In this document: piece after piece, positions 8,883 to 18,577 of the stretch
Layout: each line of letters opens with the position of its first letter
Position numbering within the stretch: the first letter of the stretch is position 1
Origin: an uncultured Methylobacter sp.
GTDB taxonomy: Bacteria > Pseudomonadota > Gammaproteobacteria > Methylococcales > Methylomonadaceae
Direction of reading: 5' to 3'
Assembly: GCA_903832775.1 (NCBI GenBank)
Contig: CAILCX010000168.1
Location: 1 to 38,996 of the forward strand
DNA length: 38,996 bases
Notes under the pieces: generated by a model
What the model was told of the DNA's origin: nothing
The model's input: only the letters and a program-made list of their open reading frames with translations
The model's database searches: none
Made by a program: the position numbers and the translations under genes

Positions 8883-9773
8883 TTATTGCGTGCCTCTAAC
8901 TTGCGCCATTACTTCTTCAGCGAAATTTTCTTCTTTCTTCTCTATGCCTTCACCAACTTCCAGGCGGGAAAAGCGAATTACGCTGTTTCCTTTTGAAGAA
9001 AGCAATTTTCCTACGGTGATTTTATCATCCTTGATAAAAGGTTGACCTAGCAAAGTGATTTCAGCTAAAAACTTACTGATACGACCAACAACCATTTTTT
9101 CAATAATATCAGCAGGTTTTCCGCTTTCGGCAGCTTGTGCGGAGAAAATCTCTTTCTCTTTCTCGATAAGATCTGAAGATACTTGTTCTTCTGAAACACA
9201 GGTCGGTTTGCTTGCAGCGATATGCATAGCAATATCTTTGCCTAATTCGTTATCTGCCTTGGCCAATTCAACGATTACAGCAATTTTTTTGCCATGCAGA
9301 TAACAGGCAGTACCACCGGTGGCAGTCTGGTATTTCTCAAATCTTCTGATAGTAATATTCTCGCCCAACTTGGCAACCAGGCTGCGGCGAACTTCATCTA
9401 CAATAGTTCCGTCAGCCAAAGTCATAGCCAGCAATTGCTCTTCTGACTCAACGTCAGTAATTAGTAAAGCTGCAGTTACATTGTTGACGAAGCTGACAAA
9501 GTCATCTGCTTTGGCAACAAAATCAGTTTCGCAATTAACGTCGACAATTGCTACTGTTGTGCCATCTTCACTTACTTTAGCGCCAATGATGCCTTCCGCA
9601 GCAATACGGCCTGATTTTTTATCAGCTTTCGCCAAGCCGGATTTACGCATATTTTCAATGGCCAGTTCCATGTCGCCATTTGCTTCAACCAAAGCTTTTT
9701 TGCATTCCATCATACCGGAAGCCGTTCTTTCACGAAGCTCCTTCACCATTGCTGCACTAATATTAATAGTCAT
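8883..9773 (-). CDS. tsf: Elongation factor Ts
   Basis: 296 residues, slightly longer than the E. coli protein (283). The N-terminal UBA-like domain is clear (VKELRERTASGMMECKKAL, about 10-28), followed by the core with NCETDFVAK (about 79-87), where the TDFVAK motif inserts at EF-Tu to release Mg-GDP. It is the nucleotide-exchange factor for EF-Tu. It is the second gene after rpsB as in nearly all bacteria, with a hairpin terminator/attenuator in the 97-base gap between them. Confidence 0.97.
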   Translation of the reverse strand: MTINISAAMVKELRERTASGMMECKKALVEANGDMELAIENMRKSGLAKADKKSGRIAAEGIIGAKVSEDGTTVAIVDVNCETDFVAKADDFVSFVNNVTAALLITDVESEEQLLAMTLADGTIVDEVRRSLVAKLGENITIRRFEKYQTATGGTACYLHGKKIAVIVELAKADNELGKDIAMHIAASKPTCVSEEQVSSDLIEKEKEIFSAQAAESGKPADIIEKMVVGRISKFLAEITLLGQPFIKDDKITVGKLLSSKGNSVIRFSRLEVGEGIEKKEENFAEEVMAQVRGTQ

Positions 9774-9804
9774 TTTTTATCTTTTCCAATTTATTCATCA
9801 CTAT

Positions 9805-9832
9805 AAAAACGCCCCCGTTAGGAGGCGTTTTT
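9805..9832 (-). terminator. Hairpin with U-tract between rpsB and tsf (attenuator or partial terminator)
   Basis: The arms AAAAACGCC (9805-9813) and GGCGTTTTT (9824-9832) pair, extended by CC/GG around a single C-A mismatch, with a GTTA tetraloop at 9817-9820. The symmetrical A/T ends make it look like a terminator in both directions. On the minus strand it lies 38 bases after rpsB and about 30 before tsf, so it probably lowers tsf output relative to rpsB or stabilises the rpsB 3' end. Confidence 0.75.
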
Positions 9833-9870
9833 GCCTAAATTTTTAAGCCTTTAAAAAACAAGATTGTATC

Positions 9871-10623
9871 TTATTCAGATGCTTCTTCTTCAACAAAATC
9901 GTCAACTTTTATATCAGCTTTGGCTGACAAGCCTAAATTGGCTGTTTGGGCTTCCATTACTGCTGCGGAAACGCTTTCGCAATAGAGTTTAACTGCACGA
10001 ATTGAATCATCATTTCCAGGAATAATATAATCAATTTTTTCTGGTGAATTGTTCGAATCTACAATTCCTACAACTGGAATCCCCAGTTTTGTTGCTTCAC
10101 TAATTGCATTTTTTTCGTATCCAACGTCCAAAATAAAAATCACGTCTGGAACGCCTTTCATGTCTTTGATTCCACCAAGGCTACGCTCCAGTTTTTCAAG
10201 TTCGCGCTCCATGCCCAGGGCTTCTTTTTTGGCAAAACGTTGATAAAGTGTACCGTCGGCTTTCATCGCTTCCAGTTCTTTTAGGCGATTGATTGATTTC
10301 TTGATAGTTTTGAAGTTTGTTAACATGCCACCTAACCAGCGATGGTTAACATAAGGCATGCCGCAACGGGCAGCTTCTTCAGCAACTACTTTACGAGCTG
10401 CTTTCTTGGTGCCAACAAATAAGACTGTGCCTTTATTTGCTGCCATTTGACCCAAATAATTCATTGCGTCATTAAACATTGGAAGCGTTTTTTCCAGATC
10501 AATGATATGGATTTTGTTACGTGAACCAAATAGGTAGGTAGCCATTTTCGGGTTCCAATAACGGGTTTGGTGGCCAAAATGGACACCCGCTTCAAGCATT
10601 TGACGCATAGATACTGCTGACAT
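9871..10623 (-). CDS. rpsB: 30S ribosomal protein S2
   Basis: 250 residues, normal length. It starts [27 protein letters not shown] with the S2 signature, then [44 protein letters not shown] and [19 protein letters not shown], and a C-terminal acidic tail ([11 protein letters not shown]). It is the last small-subunit protein to bind and helps load S1. An AGGAG ribosome binding site is at 10629-10633, five bases before the ATG. The family autoregulates its own mRNA through the leader, and a long structured leader is present here. Confidence 0.98.
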   Translation of the reverse strand: MSAVSMRQMLEAGVHFGHQTRYWNPKMATYLFGSRNKIHIIDLEKTLPMFNDAMNYLGQMAANKGTVLFVGTKKAARKVVAEEAARCGMPYVNHRWLGGMLTNFKTIKKSINRLKELEAMKADGTLYQRFAKKEALGMERELEKLERSLGGIKDMKGVPDVIFILDVGYEKNAISEATKLGIPVVGIVDSNNSPEKIDYIIPGNDDSIRAVKLYCESVSAAVMEAQTANLGLSAKADIKVDDFVEEEASE

Positions 10624-10784
10624 GTATTCTCCTAAGATAAATTATCGGAACTGTTGTTCCGAGTTGGGTTACGCCTCCACTTATCCCGCCTGGAAACCAG
10701 TTGCAATTCAGGCCATTTAATGGCAAATCGCACCAGCACCCTTCCAAACGTGACGATAAGCGTGAGTATTGGTTCAAAAATGAA
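10624..10784 (-). promoter_or_regulatory. rpsB mRNA leader, probable S2 autoregulatory element
   Basis: Between the -10 box and the rpsB ATG lie about 165 untranslated bases. Directly upstream of the start is a perfect hairpin (CGGAAC at 10646-10651 pairing with GTTCCG at 10656-10661). Further up the minus strand carries GGAGGCGTAACCC and CCAGGCGGGAT, which can form alternative pairings. In Gammaproteobacteria S2 represses rpsB-tsf by binding a conserved structured leader; position and length fit, but I have not modelled the fold. Confidence 0.55.
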
Positions 10785-10790
10785 CTTCCC

Positions 10791-10819
10791 TTTATACCAT
10801 AATTACTTTTTTACAACAA
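10791..10819 (-). promoter_or_regulatory. rpsB promoter (sigma-70 type)
   Basis: On the minus strand a TTGTTG box (plus 10814-10819) and a TATAAA box (plus 10791-10796) are separated by exactly 17 bases. Transcription would start near 10784, giving a leader of about 160 bases ahead of rpsB. The divergent map gene starts 106 bases away on the other side. Confidence 0.7.
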
Positions 10820-10925
10820 GCCAATCTCTGTTAAAATGAACGAATTACACAGGTACAACAAGCGATACAGAGGGCAAAAAATGTACCTTACGCAGTGCCT
10901 TAGCCTTTAGCCTTGCACCTGTTTT

Positions 10926-11699
10926 ATGAGCATAATTATTAAAAACGAATCTGAAATTGAAAAAATGCGTATTGCCGGAAAGTTGGCCGCGGAGGTTTTA
11001 GAAATTATTGAACCTTACGTAGTTCCCGGCGTTACAACCGACGAGCTTAATCAAATTTGTCACGATTACATTGTCGACGTACAACAAGCTATTCCGGCAC
11101 CGCTTAACTATCACGGGTTTCCCAAATCAATTTGCACTTCAGTTAATCAACAGATTTGCCATGGCATTCCCAGTGATAAGAAATTAAAATCAGGTGATAT
11201 TGTCAATATCGACATTACCGTTATTAAAGATGAGTATCATGGTGATACCAGTAAAATGTTTTGCGTCGGCGAAGTAAGTCCGCATGCTAAAAGGTTGATT
11301 AAAATAACCCAGGAAGCCATGTTTTTGGGTATTAACCAAGTCAAGTCTGGTGCCACGCTCGGTGATATTGGTCATGCTATTCAGAAACATGCTGAAACTA
11401 ATCGTTATTCGGTAGTTAGAGAATTTTGTGGGCACGGCATCGGCAAAACTTTTCACGAAGAACCCCAAGTACTGCATTATGGCAAAGCGGGTGATGGTGA
11501 AGTGCTTGAAGCGGGTATGATATTGACCATCGAACCAATGATTAATCTGGGTAAACGACACATGAAAGTGCTTCCTGATGGCTGGACAGCTGTTACCAAA
11601 GATCGCAGTCTATCGGCGCAATGGGAACATACTATTCTTGTTACCCAAAATGGTTACGAGATCCTGACTTTACGCCAGGAAGAAATATTGATTTTGTGA
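10926..11699 (+). CDS. map: Methionine aminopeptidase type I
   Basis: 257 residues. The start MSIIIKNESEIEKMRIAGKLAAEVL is typical. All metal and catalytic residues are visible: H in PLNYHGFPKS, the aspartates in NIDITVIKDEYHGD, H in EFCGHGIGKTFHEEP, E in MILTIEPM and E in SAQWEHTILVT. It removes the initiator methionine from nascent proteins when residue two is small. Divergent from rpsB, as in most gammaproteobacteria, and 114 bases ahead of glnD. The ribosome binding site is weak. Confidence 0.97.
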   Translation: MSIIIKNESEIEKMRIAGKLAAEVLEIIEPYVVPGVTTDELNQICHDYIVDVQQAIPAPLNYHGFPKSICTSVNQQICHGIPSDKKLKSGDIVNIDITVIKDEYHGDTSKMFCVGEVSPHAKRLIKITQEAMFLGINQVKSGATLGDIGHAIQKHAETNRYSVVREFCGHGIGKTFHEEPQVLHYGKAGDGEVLEAGMILTIEPMINLGKRHMKVLPDGWTAVTKDRSLSAQWEHTILVTQNGYEILTLRQEEILIL

Positions 11700-11813
11700 A
11701 ATGGTTTTTTTACCAATCTGATCAATTGAGTTTTTGAAATAGCGTAATTTCAATCAACATCTTTATGATTCCACTTTTAATCCGCCTAATGAGTTAGCTA
11801 AGAGGTTTTCAGG

Positions 11814-14501
11814 TTGAACAAAAATACTAACGCAATGTCTTGCGAAGTAACATCTATTGATATGTCGCCTGCATTTATTGAAAAATCAATATTTGCACAA
11901 ACTGATAGTCTGCAACAATTCAAGTTGCTTTTAAAGCAGAAGGACAGTGAGCTCAGATTAAAGTTCAACCCTCATAAATCTGTTGCCAAGCTTCTTAAAG
12001 ATAAGTCCGATTTTATCGATAAAATCTTAGGTTGTTGTTGGGGGCATTTCCTCGGTGAATACGCCAGCCAACTTGCACTTTGTGCTGTGGGTGGCTATGG
12101 CAGAAGAGAGCTGTTTCCCTATTCAGATATTGATTTGCTTGTCATATTAGATTCTGAGGATACAGGTCCTTATCAGGAAGCATTGGCAAACTTTTTTACC
12201 TTTCTTTGGGATATCGGTTTAAAACCGGGGCAAAGTGTACGTACTATCAAGCAATGCGTTGAAGCGGCGCTTAGTGATCAAACAATAATCACCAGCCTAA
12301 TGGAAAATCGGCTGCTCACGGGCAACGTGCTTCTGCATAAAGCCCTTAATAACCAAATCACACCCGATAAAATTTGGTCTTCAGATAAGTTTTTTGCCGC
12401 CAAGATGGAAGAGCAGCGGCAACGTTACGCCAAATTTCATGACACCGCCTACAATCTCGAACCGAACATCAAAGAAGGGCCGGGCGGATTGCGCGACCGA
12501 CAGGTCATCGCTTGGGTATTTAAACGCCATTACAACTCCTCAACTCTTAAAGAACTCATCAAATACGGTTTCTTGCCTGAATCCGAATATTTAGAACTGG
12601 TTGCTGCGCTTGAGGTACTCTGGCGAATCCGATATGCGCTCCATCTTTTGACCAATCGCTGTGAAGACCGACTTATTTTTGATTATCAACGGGACCTGGC
12701 CAGACAATTTGGTTTTAGCGCCGAGCAACAAAAATACAACCAGGATGTCGAGCAGTTCATGCAGTATTATTTTAAAACTGTACTTGGACTTGAGCGACTT
12801 AATGAAATGTTGTTGCAATTATTCAATGAACGTTTCGTTTCTGAGGACGTTGTACAGAAATCGATACCGCTTAACGAGAAATTTGTTGTCATCAATGGGT
12901 ATCTTGAAGCGATTCACGATGATATATTTGAGCAGCATCCGCTAGCCTTGTTGGAAATTTTTTTGGTATTGGAGCAAAACTCATCAATTAAAGGTGTCAG
13001 AGCGACAACCATACGTTTGATTAGAAAAAACCTGCATTTGATTGATGATGCCTTTCGCACTAACAAGGCAGCCAACAGACTATTTATAGAGTCCTTTCGT
13101 CAGCCTCGAGGTATCACTGACCAGTTAAGGCGAATGAACCGATATGGGGTATTGGCTGCTTACATTCCTTGTTTTGGTAATATTGTTGCCCGAATGCAGT
13201 ATGACTTATTTCATATTTACACAGTGGATGAGCATACACTTTTTGTTATTCGAAATTTGCGTCGCTTTGCCCTGGAAAATCACTTTGAGGAACTTCCATT
13301 TTGCAATGATATTTTTCAGCTAATCTCAAAGCCTGAAGTTCTATATCTTGCCGGGCTATTTCACGATATTGCAAAGGGCAGAAATGGTGATCACTCTGTT
13401 ATTGGAGAAGAATTCGCTAGAGAATTTTGCGTTCAGCATGAGCTATCTCCTCATGATACCAATCTTATTTGTTGGTTGGTCCGAAATCATCTGGTTATGT
13501 CGATGACTGCACAACGAAAAGATATCAGTGACCCGGATGTCATACATCAATTTGCACTGACCGTAGGCAGTATCGAATATTTGAATTACCTGTACCTGCT
13601 AACTGTTGCGGATATACGAGCAACAAATCCAGAGCTTTGGAACGCCTGGAAGGATGCGCTGCTTAAAGAGCTTTATTCTGTTACTCATAGTGCTTTACAT
13701 AGAGGTTTGCAAAATCCTGTAGCCTTAGCAGACCGCTTGATCGAAAACAAAAAAGAAGCAAAAGACGAGCTGATTAAGCTTGGTATTTCCGAACCTGTCA
13801 TTCTTAGATCTTGGCAACATACGGAAGATGATTATTTTTTAAGGTATTCAGCTGACGAAATTGCCTGGCATACAATTGCCATAGCCTCTTCCAAGGAAGA
13901 CGACCTACCCTTGGTATTGTTACGTCCGCAAACTCAAAGAGGCAGTGCGGAAGTTTTCGTTTACACCAAAAATGAGGAAGCCATTTTTTCGCTAAGTACT
14001 GCTACCCTTGACCAGTTGGGTCTTACCATTCTCGATGCTCGAATCATGACTACGACTGATGACTATGTGCTTAATAGTTTTCTTGTTCTTGAGCAATCGG
14101 GTGATCCAATTAATGAGCTGTTTAGAGAAGTGCATATTTGCAATCTTCTTCGGAACAATTTACTGCATCGACAAGTCAAAAAGCACAAAAACATCCACCG
14201 TCAATCGCGGCAAGCCAAACATTTTCCGATACCTACCAGTATCCAATTTCATGCAGACCCATTAAATAGACATACAATTATTGAACTCATCACTACAGAT
14301 CATGCAGGGCTTTTATCAAAAATTGGTCGCGCCTTCATAAAAAAAGATATTCATTTGCATAGCGCCAAAATTACCACGATAGGAAGTCGGGCTGAAGACA
14401 TGTTTTATATTACAGACAACCAGTCCCGCCCTATTACTGATGTTTTAAGGCAGGAGCAAATACGTGAGGAAATATTGAAAAACTTAGGTACATTAGGTTA
14501 G
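11814..14501 (+). CDS. glnD: Bifunctional uridylyltransferase/uridylyl-removing enzyme GlnD
   Basis: 895 residues (E. coli 890). The nucleotidyltransferase motif GGYGRRELFPYSDID is at 93-107 with catalytic D105 and D107. The HD hydrolase motif is in LAGLFHDIAKGRNGDHS, near residue 520. Two C-terminal ACT domains (from about 710 and 815) sense glutamine. It uridylylates PII when glutamine is low and removes the group when it is high, which sets GlnB/GlnK signalling to nitrogen genes and glutamine synthetase. The chosen start is a TTG at 11814, because AAGAGG lies 8 bases upstream; the next ATG (11835) has no ribosome binding site. map-glnD adjacency is the standard order. Confidence 0.96.
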   Translation: MNKNTNAMSCEVTSIDMSPAFIEKSIFAQTDSLQQFKLLLKQKDSELRLKFNPHKSVAKLLKDKSDFIDKILGCCWGHFLGEYASQLALCAVGGYGRRELFPYSDIDLLVILDSEDTGPYQEALANFFTFLWDIGLKPGQSVRTIKQCVEAALSDQTIITSLMENRLLTGNVLLHKALNNQITPDKIWSSDKFFAAKMEEQRQRYAKFHDTAYNLEPNIKEGPGGLRDRQVIAWVFKRHYNSSTLKELIKYGFLPESEYLELVAALEVLWRIRYALHLLTNRCEDRLIFDYQRDLARQFGFSAEQQKYNQDVEQFMQYYFKTVLGLERLNEMLLQLFNERFVSEDVVQKSIPLNEKFVVINGYLEAIHDDIFEQHPLALLEIFLVLEQNSSIKGVRATTIRLIRKNLHLIDDAFRTNKAANRLFIESFRQPRGITDQLRRMNRYGVLAAYIPCFGNIVARMQYDLFHIYTVDEHTLFVIRNLRRFALENHFEELPFCNDIFQLISKPEVLYLAGLFHDIAKGRNGDHSVIGEEFAREFCVQHELSPHDTNLICWLVRNHLVMSMTAQRKDISDPDVIHQFALTVGSIEYLNYLYLLTVADIRATNPELWNAWKDALLKELYSVTHSALHRGLQNPVALADRLIENKKEAKDELIKLGISEPVILRSWQHTEDDYFLRYSADEIAWHTIAIASSKEDDLPLVLLRPQTQRGSAEVFVYTKNEEAIFSLSTATLDQLGLTILDARIMTTTDDYVLNSFLVLEQSGDPINELFREVHICNLLRNNLLHRQVKKHKNIHRQSRQAKHFPIPTSIQFHADPLNRHTIIELITTDHAGLLSKIGRAFIKKDIHLHSAKITTIGSRAEDMFYITDNQSRPITDVLRQEQIREEILKNLGTLG

Positions 14502-14601
14502 TGATAAATTTATCGACAGCTAATTTTGGTAATCTCCAGTCTGTTTTTTTACACAGAATAAATCTAGCACTTCATGCCGAAGTACCTTGGTTTTAGTGAA
14601 G

Positions 14602-15993
14602 TTATGAATTGATATATTCTGTAATCAGACCTTGAAGTTGGATTTTATCCAGTTTCTGATTGTCTACTTTCAGATAAACCAAAGCCTCTTCATAGTGCAA
14701 TGTGGTTTCCTCTACTCCATTAAGTTCGAGCATTTTGGTAATCAATTCATTGGCCTGTTGTTCACTAATTTTTTCCAGTGAAATCAGGAGATTGGCCACA
14801 TAACGAGGGGGAGTCATTTGCAGGGATATCAAAAACCAACTAAAGGCAGTTCCTGCACAAAATAAAAATACGGCATCGACGCCGAAGCGGCCATTAAACC
14901 AGCCTCCCACTAAGCCGCCCATAAAAAGCCCCATAAATTGGCAGCTGGAATATGCACCCATCGCCGTACCTTTTAAATCAGCCGGAGCGGTCTTTGATAT
15001 TAAAGAGGGCAGGGTGGCTTCAAGCAAATTAAAGCCGCAAAAGAATACAAATAAGAACCCAATAATCTCAAACAGGTTTTGATGAAGCGCTGATAAACCT
15101 AGTTCGGCCAGCATCACTACGGCAACAGCGCCCAGGAACACCAGTTTCATTTTGCGTTTTTTTTCTGCAATGATGATAAAAGGGACCGCAAACGCCATCG
15201 AAATAACAAAAACAGGTAAATACACCTGCCATTCAGAACCTGCCGGTAAGCCGGCTTTTCTCATTAGGGTCGGCACCACCACAAAGATAGCCATCAAAAT
15301 CATGTGCAAGGTAAAAATCCCATAATTCAAGCGCAATAAATCCGGATTTTTAAGTACCTGCATTGCTACACGGGGCACAAACTCTGCGTCTCTATGCAGT
15401 TTCGATTTCTGAGGATCGGGAACGATATAAATAATTGTTAAAATAGCCAATAAAGTGAGGACTGCAGTGACCCCAAAAACACTCTGTACACCACCAAATC
15501 CCGAGATAATAGGGCCTGCGACAATACCAACCCCAAAAGACATGCCGATACTTATGCCAATAATTGCCATGGCTTTGGTTCGATGTACTTCCTGAGTCAA
15601 GTCAGCAACCAGGGCCATAATGACCGCAGAAATTGCGCCTGCACCCTGAAAAGCACGACCTATCAAAACGCCGTAAATGGTGGTTGAAAGTGCGGCAATT
15701 ACGCTACCAATAAAAAATAATATCAGTCCAAAAATAATGACTTTCTTTCGACCGTAACGATCCGACATCAAACCAAAAGGAATTTGTAATAAAACCTGTG
15801 GTAAGCCATAAATACTCATTGCAAGACCTATCAGCGCGGGAGTTGAGCCCTCAAGCTGTTCGGCAAATAGTGATAAGACTGGCAAAATCATGAATAAACC
15901 GAGCATACGCAATGCATAGATGCTTGCCAAAGATGCTGTGGCGCGTTTTTCCGATGGAGTCATCGAACTTGTAATATCCTGCATTGTTGTCAA
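14602..15993 (-). CDS. MFS transporter with C-terminal YAM-like domain (YajR-like)
   Basis: 463 residues. Twelve hydrophobic spans occupy about 20-390, with MFS motif A in the 2-3 loop (GLMSDRYGRKKVI, about 78-90) and another proline/glycine-rich motif in TM5. The last ~65 residues (from about 398) form a soluble alpha/beta segment, LLISLEKISEQQANELITKM onwards, like the YAM domain of E. coli YajR, a proton-driven multidrug-type exporter. Substrate unknown. AAGAGGA lies 8 bases before the TTG at 15993, which is therefore chosen; the ATG at 15984 is 9 bases further in. Convergent with glnD. Confidence 0.82.
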   Translation of the reverse strand: MTTMQDITSSMTPSEKRATASLASIYALRMLGLFMILPVLSLFAEQLEGSTPALIGLAMSIYGLPQVLLQIPFGLMSDRYGRKKVIIFGLILFFIGSVIAALSTTIYGVLIGRAFQGAGAISAVIMALVADLTQEVHRTKAMAIIGISIGMSFGVGIVAGPIISGFGGVQSVFGVTAVLTLLAILTIIYIVPDPQKSKLHRDAEFVPRVAMQVLKNPDLLRLNYGIFTLHMILMAIFVVVPTLMRKAGLPAGSEWQVYLPVFVISMAFAVPFIIIAEKKRKMKLVFLGAVAVVMLAELGLSALHQNLFEIIGFLFVFFCGFNLLEATLPSLISKTAPADLKGTAMGAYSSCQFMGLFMGGLVGGWFNGRFGVDAVFLFCAGTAFSWFLISLQMTPPRYVANLLISLEKISEQQANELITKMLELNGVEETTLHYEEALVYLKVDNQKLDKIQLQGLITEYINS

Positions 15994-16247
15994 AACTGGG
16001 TTCCTCTTTAGCTCAGAATCATTAAAGTTAGTTAAAGTCGCAATGACTGCTCGAATTGCCAGACTAACTTAGTGGTTTATCTTATTATTTTAATAGCAGT
16101 TATTATAACAAGCTTTGATTAGACTACCCGCTCATTTGTGCCTGGAGTTGATATACAAGTCTTTACTTAGATATGGTGTCAATGGCTTGCTATGGACGGT
16201 TTGTGAGCTGTATTAGTTTAAACTGGAGTAGCAATTCCCGGTGGATT
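15994..16247. other. 254-bp gap between peptidase and MFS genes
   Basis: AT-rich and without a coding frame of note. It must hold the promoter of the MFS gene and the end of the peptidase transcript, but no clear hairpin or -35/-10 pair was identified. Confidence 0.3.
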
Positions 16248-17357
16248 CTATCTTGAAGCAATCATTTCATTAGGCGTGCAAGCTGCACAGTTGACATGGA
16301 AAAGTTCGCCGGTATGTCTTGTTCGAAGTGGTCTGGACAAACCATCGTCCTGATTCATTTCGGCATATAGCTGATTTTCCTTGAGTAAGACTTCACGTTC
16401 ATGCTCAAAGGGATATAAATTCGGTTCCATATTTCCTTCATCGATAAAGTGTTGACTCTCCAATAACATGAGTTTTGCATGGAGAAGTTCATGTAATAAA
16501 GCATCGGCAGGTGAAATATCACAGGCAGGATTGGCTTGGCAATCCTGGTTATTCAATAATTGCGCACCAACTCGCGTATCGAACGTGATTGTTACGCTAT
16601 CGACTGCATGCTGGTTACCCCAAGCCTGTGCTTGCCAGTTATTGGCTTTATATTTAAGAACCACTTTTTGCTGATTCAACTCATTTAGCAGATTAATCAC
16701 CTCAGGATATTGCGCATAATACTTGGCTATTTCAACAATATCCGCGTTGATGTTGGTTGGATCGGCCGCTTCTGGCTGATAGGCAGAAATCAGGAAATTT
16801 CGGATTTTTACTTCTGCCTGGGCATCCGTTTTCATCAGGGGTTTCTGCTTTGCGTAAGAGGCCATGACTTGCTCTGCAGTGGGTAAGCGAGTATTTCTCA
16901 AGCTGATTACATTTTCGCCAACAGTTACTGGTTCTGTTTTTGTTTGCATCGAAAGTTGAGCGCTTACAGAACCTACTCCTGCCGGTTTTTGAAAGTCCCC
17001 AGCGCTGACTCTTCTGGATGATGCAACCATCACTACACAGAAAGTAAGTACCAGTGCTATATTTCTACGGCAATGAGCATACTCGTGATCGGTTCCCGGT
17101 GTTCGGCAATCCTGTTTAAGAAAAAGTTGAAATTGATCGGCAATTGCCTCTAATTCTAAATGGGCCTGCTCGTCAATCTGGCTTAAATTGCGTTGGCAAA
17201 CAAGTGCTGCCTTGCCATCAATAACGCAAGGATGAAGAAAGTTATGCTCAGGATATTTTTTATACCAGAGATTTAACGCTCTAACTAATTCAAACACATT
17301 GCCGATCGGGTTAGTCAGTCCATAATAGGTTTGATTAATTGTTAAGATTTCATCCAT
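16248..17357 (-). CDS. Putative M91-like (NleD-type) zinc metallopeptidase, membrane-anchored
   Basis: 369 residues. A zinc motif HELLH is at 289-293, in LLHELLHAKLML. It is followed by acidic residues around FEHEREVLLKEN (317-328) and an R/H-containing tail (RPLRTRHTGEL). This order (HExxH, then E..EN..R) resembles Peptidase_M91, best known from the type III effector NleD. A hydrophobic stretch (99-112, NIALVLTFCVVMVA) follows a ~95-residue N-terminal part that contains several cysteines, suggesting one membrane span with the protease domain outside the cytoplasm. No host-interaction secretion genes are in the window. The start ATG at 17357 is the first in frame; a shorter start near the hydrophobic segment would make it a signal peptide. 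Function unknown. Confidence 0.55.
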   Translation of the reverse strand: MDEILTINQTYYGLTNPIGNVFELVRALNLWYKKYPEHNFLHPCVIDGKAALVCQRNLSQIDEQAHLELEAIADQFQLFLKQDCRTPGTDHEYAHCRRNIALVLTFCVVMVASSRRVSAGDFQKPAGVGSVSAQLSMQTKTEPVTVGENVISLRNTRLPTAEQVMASYAKQKPLMKTDAQAEVKIRNFLISAYQPEAADPTNINADIVEIAKYYAQYPEVINLLNELNQQKVVLKYKANNWQAQAWGNQHAVDSVTITFDTRVGAQLLNNQDCQANPACDISPADALLHELLHAKLMLLESQHFIDEGNMEPNLYPFEHEREVLLKENQLYAEMNQDDGLSRPLRTRHTGELFHVNCAACTPNEMIASR

Positions 17358-17536
17358 GAATTGTTACTGGTAAATATAACAAGAAGTTGTTGATGATATC
17401 AGATTGGTTGAATGAACGGGCTTATATTTGGCTATTGACCTTGGAAAATCGAGCCTCAGCTAGGTACGAGTAATCAGACTAAGAGGCCTGTAAACTTTTG
17501 CCAGGCTGAGGTTTTGCTTACTTCAAACTTCAAGAA

Positions 17537-18577
17537 CTATTGTTCAATATGTAAAACATCAACGCCATCCCAGACATTTTCTATAAAGTCGACATCCATT
17601 TCAGGCATGCCATTTTGTATCCATTCCACGAGCACTTTGGCAATATTCGGGTAAGTAATATGAACAGCGTTGTTATCATGTAGCCAATGTTCAATTACAG
17701 TTATATCCATATCATTCATGGTGTGGCCATAGCCTAATTGTTTTAAGGCCGCAGCATTTGAAATCTGTTCCATCTGGGAATGCAGTGGCTTGGCCAGGAT
17801 TTTTTTGCCCAGCTGTAATGCTTCACTGGCCAGTTCAAAACCTGCGTTGCTGATAATGCCGGCACAATCATATAAATCTTGTTGGAAACCTACCCTGGAA
17901 AGTGGATTGCAAGTGATGTGCGCAAATTTGGAAGTAGCAATTTCCGGCGAATAAATATGAAACTGAAAGTTTTCAAAAGGGGCCAATAATTTAATAACAT
18001 CATTTTGATCTTCAAAAGGAAGGTAAACAATGATCTTATTCTTAATGATATTTTTTGGAGTTTCTGGTGTGTCAATAATTGGCGGCAGAATAGCTTGACC
18101 AAAATGATGCCAGTGCAAGCCCACGCCAACATCAGCAGGGGCAAAATACTTCATAACCTGATTGGCAATGGGGTCAGAGCCTTCTCTGGGGATTTTATGG
18201 TTAAAGGCATATTGATGGCCAATACCTAAAACCTTTTTTTTCTGCATTTTTGCGGCCCAGGCTGTGACCGGCTCAAAATCGCAAATGACAAGATCATATC
18301 CGCTTAGATCAAGCGACTTTAAATCTTTCATAAAAGTCAATGGTTTGGCGTCAAAAGCGGTTTTAAGATAACTTACTTTTCCATTTTCAGTATGGAAAGT
18401 CAGACCATTTCGTGTTTGATAGTCTTTAAAGATTTCCATGTCAAAATATTTTTCCGCAGGACGCCCGGTAAATTGAAACGTAACATCAATTCCGGCGGCA
18501 AGAAGCTCTTTTGCCATTACTCGCGCACGAGTTATATGACCGTTACCCGTGCCTTGTACGCCATAAAAAATTTTCAT
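17537..18577 (-). CDS. Glycosyltransferase of the MJ1255/VC2487 family
   Basis: 346 residues. It starts MKIFYGVQGTGNGHITRARV; the GxGH..RA loop is the donor-binding motif of GT-B, UDP-sugar type enzymes. The C-terminal half has SNAGFELASEALQLGKKILAKPL (approx. 241-263), the nucleotide-sugar-binding region of the MurG/GT28-like fold. Relatives are annotated only as MJ1255/VC2487-like and have no known product. The start codon overlaps the stop of the upstream PAP2 gene by four bases (ATGA, 18574-18577), so the two are translationally coupled. A lipid-linked glycan or glycolipid role is plausible because the partner is a lipid-phosphate phosphatase. Confidence 0.8.
   Translation of the reverse strand: MKIFYGVQGTGNGHITRARVMAKELLAAGIDVTFQFTGRPAEKYFDMEIFKDYQTRNGLTFHTENGKVSYLKTAFDAKPLTFMKDLKSLDLSGYDLVICDFEPVTAWAAKMQKKKVLGIGHQYAFNHKIPREGSDPIANQVMKYFAPADVGVGLHWHHFGQAILPPIIDTPETPKNIIKNKIIVYLPFEDQNDVIKLLAPFENFQFHIYSPEIATSKFAHITCNPLSRVGFQQDLYDCAGIISNAGFELASEALQLGKKILAKPLHSQMEQISNAAALKQLGYGHTMNDMDITVIEHWLHDNNAVHITYPNIAKVLVEWIQNGMPEMDVDFIENVWDGVDVLHIEQ

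Noticed and set aside
10592-10777. 61-codon minus-strand frame over the rpsB leader
   Set aside because: Lies across the rpsB leader and start in another frame; the region is explained by the regulatory leader.
14502-14601. Palindrome GATAAATTTATC after glnD as a terminator
   Set aside because: No T run and only AT pairs; too weak to call between the convergent glnD and MFS genes.
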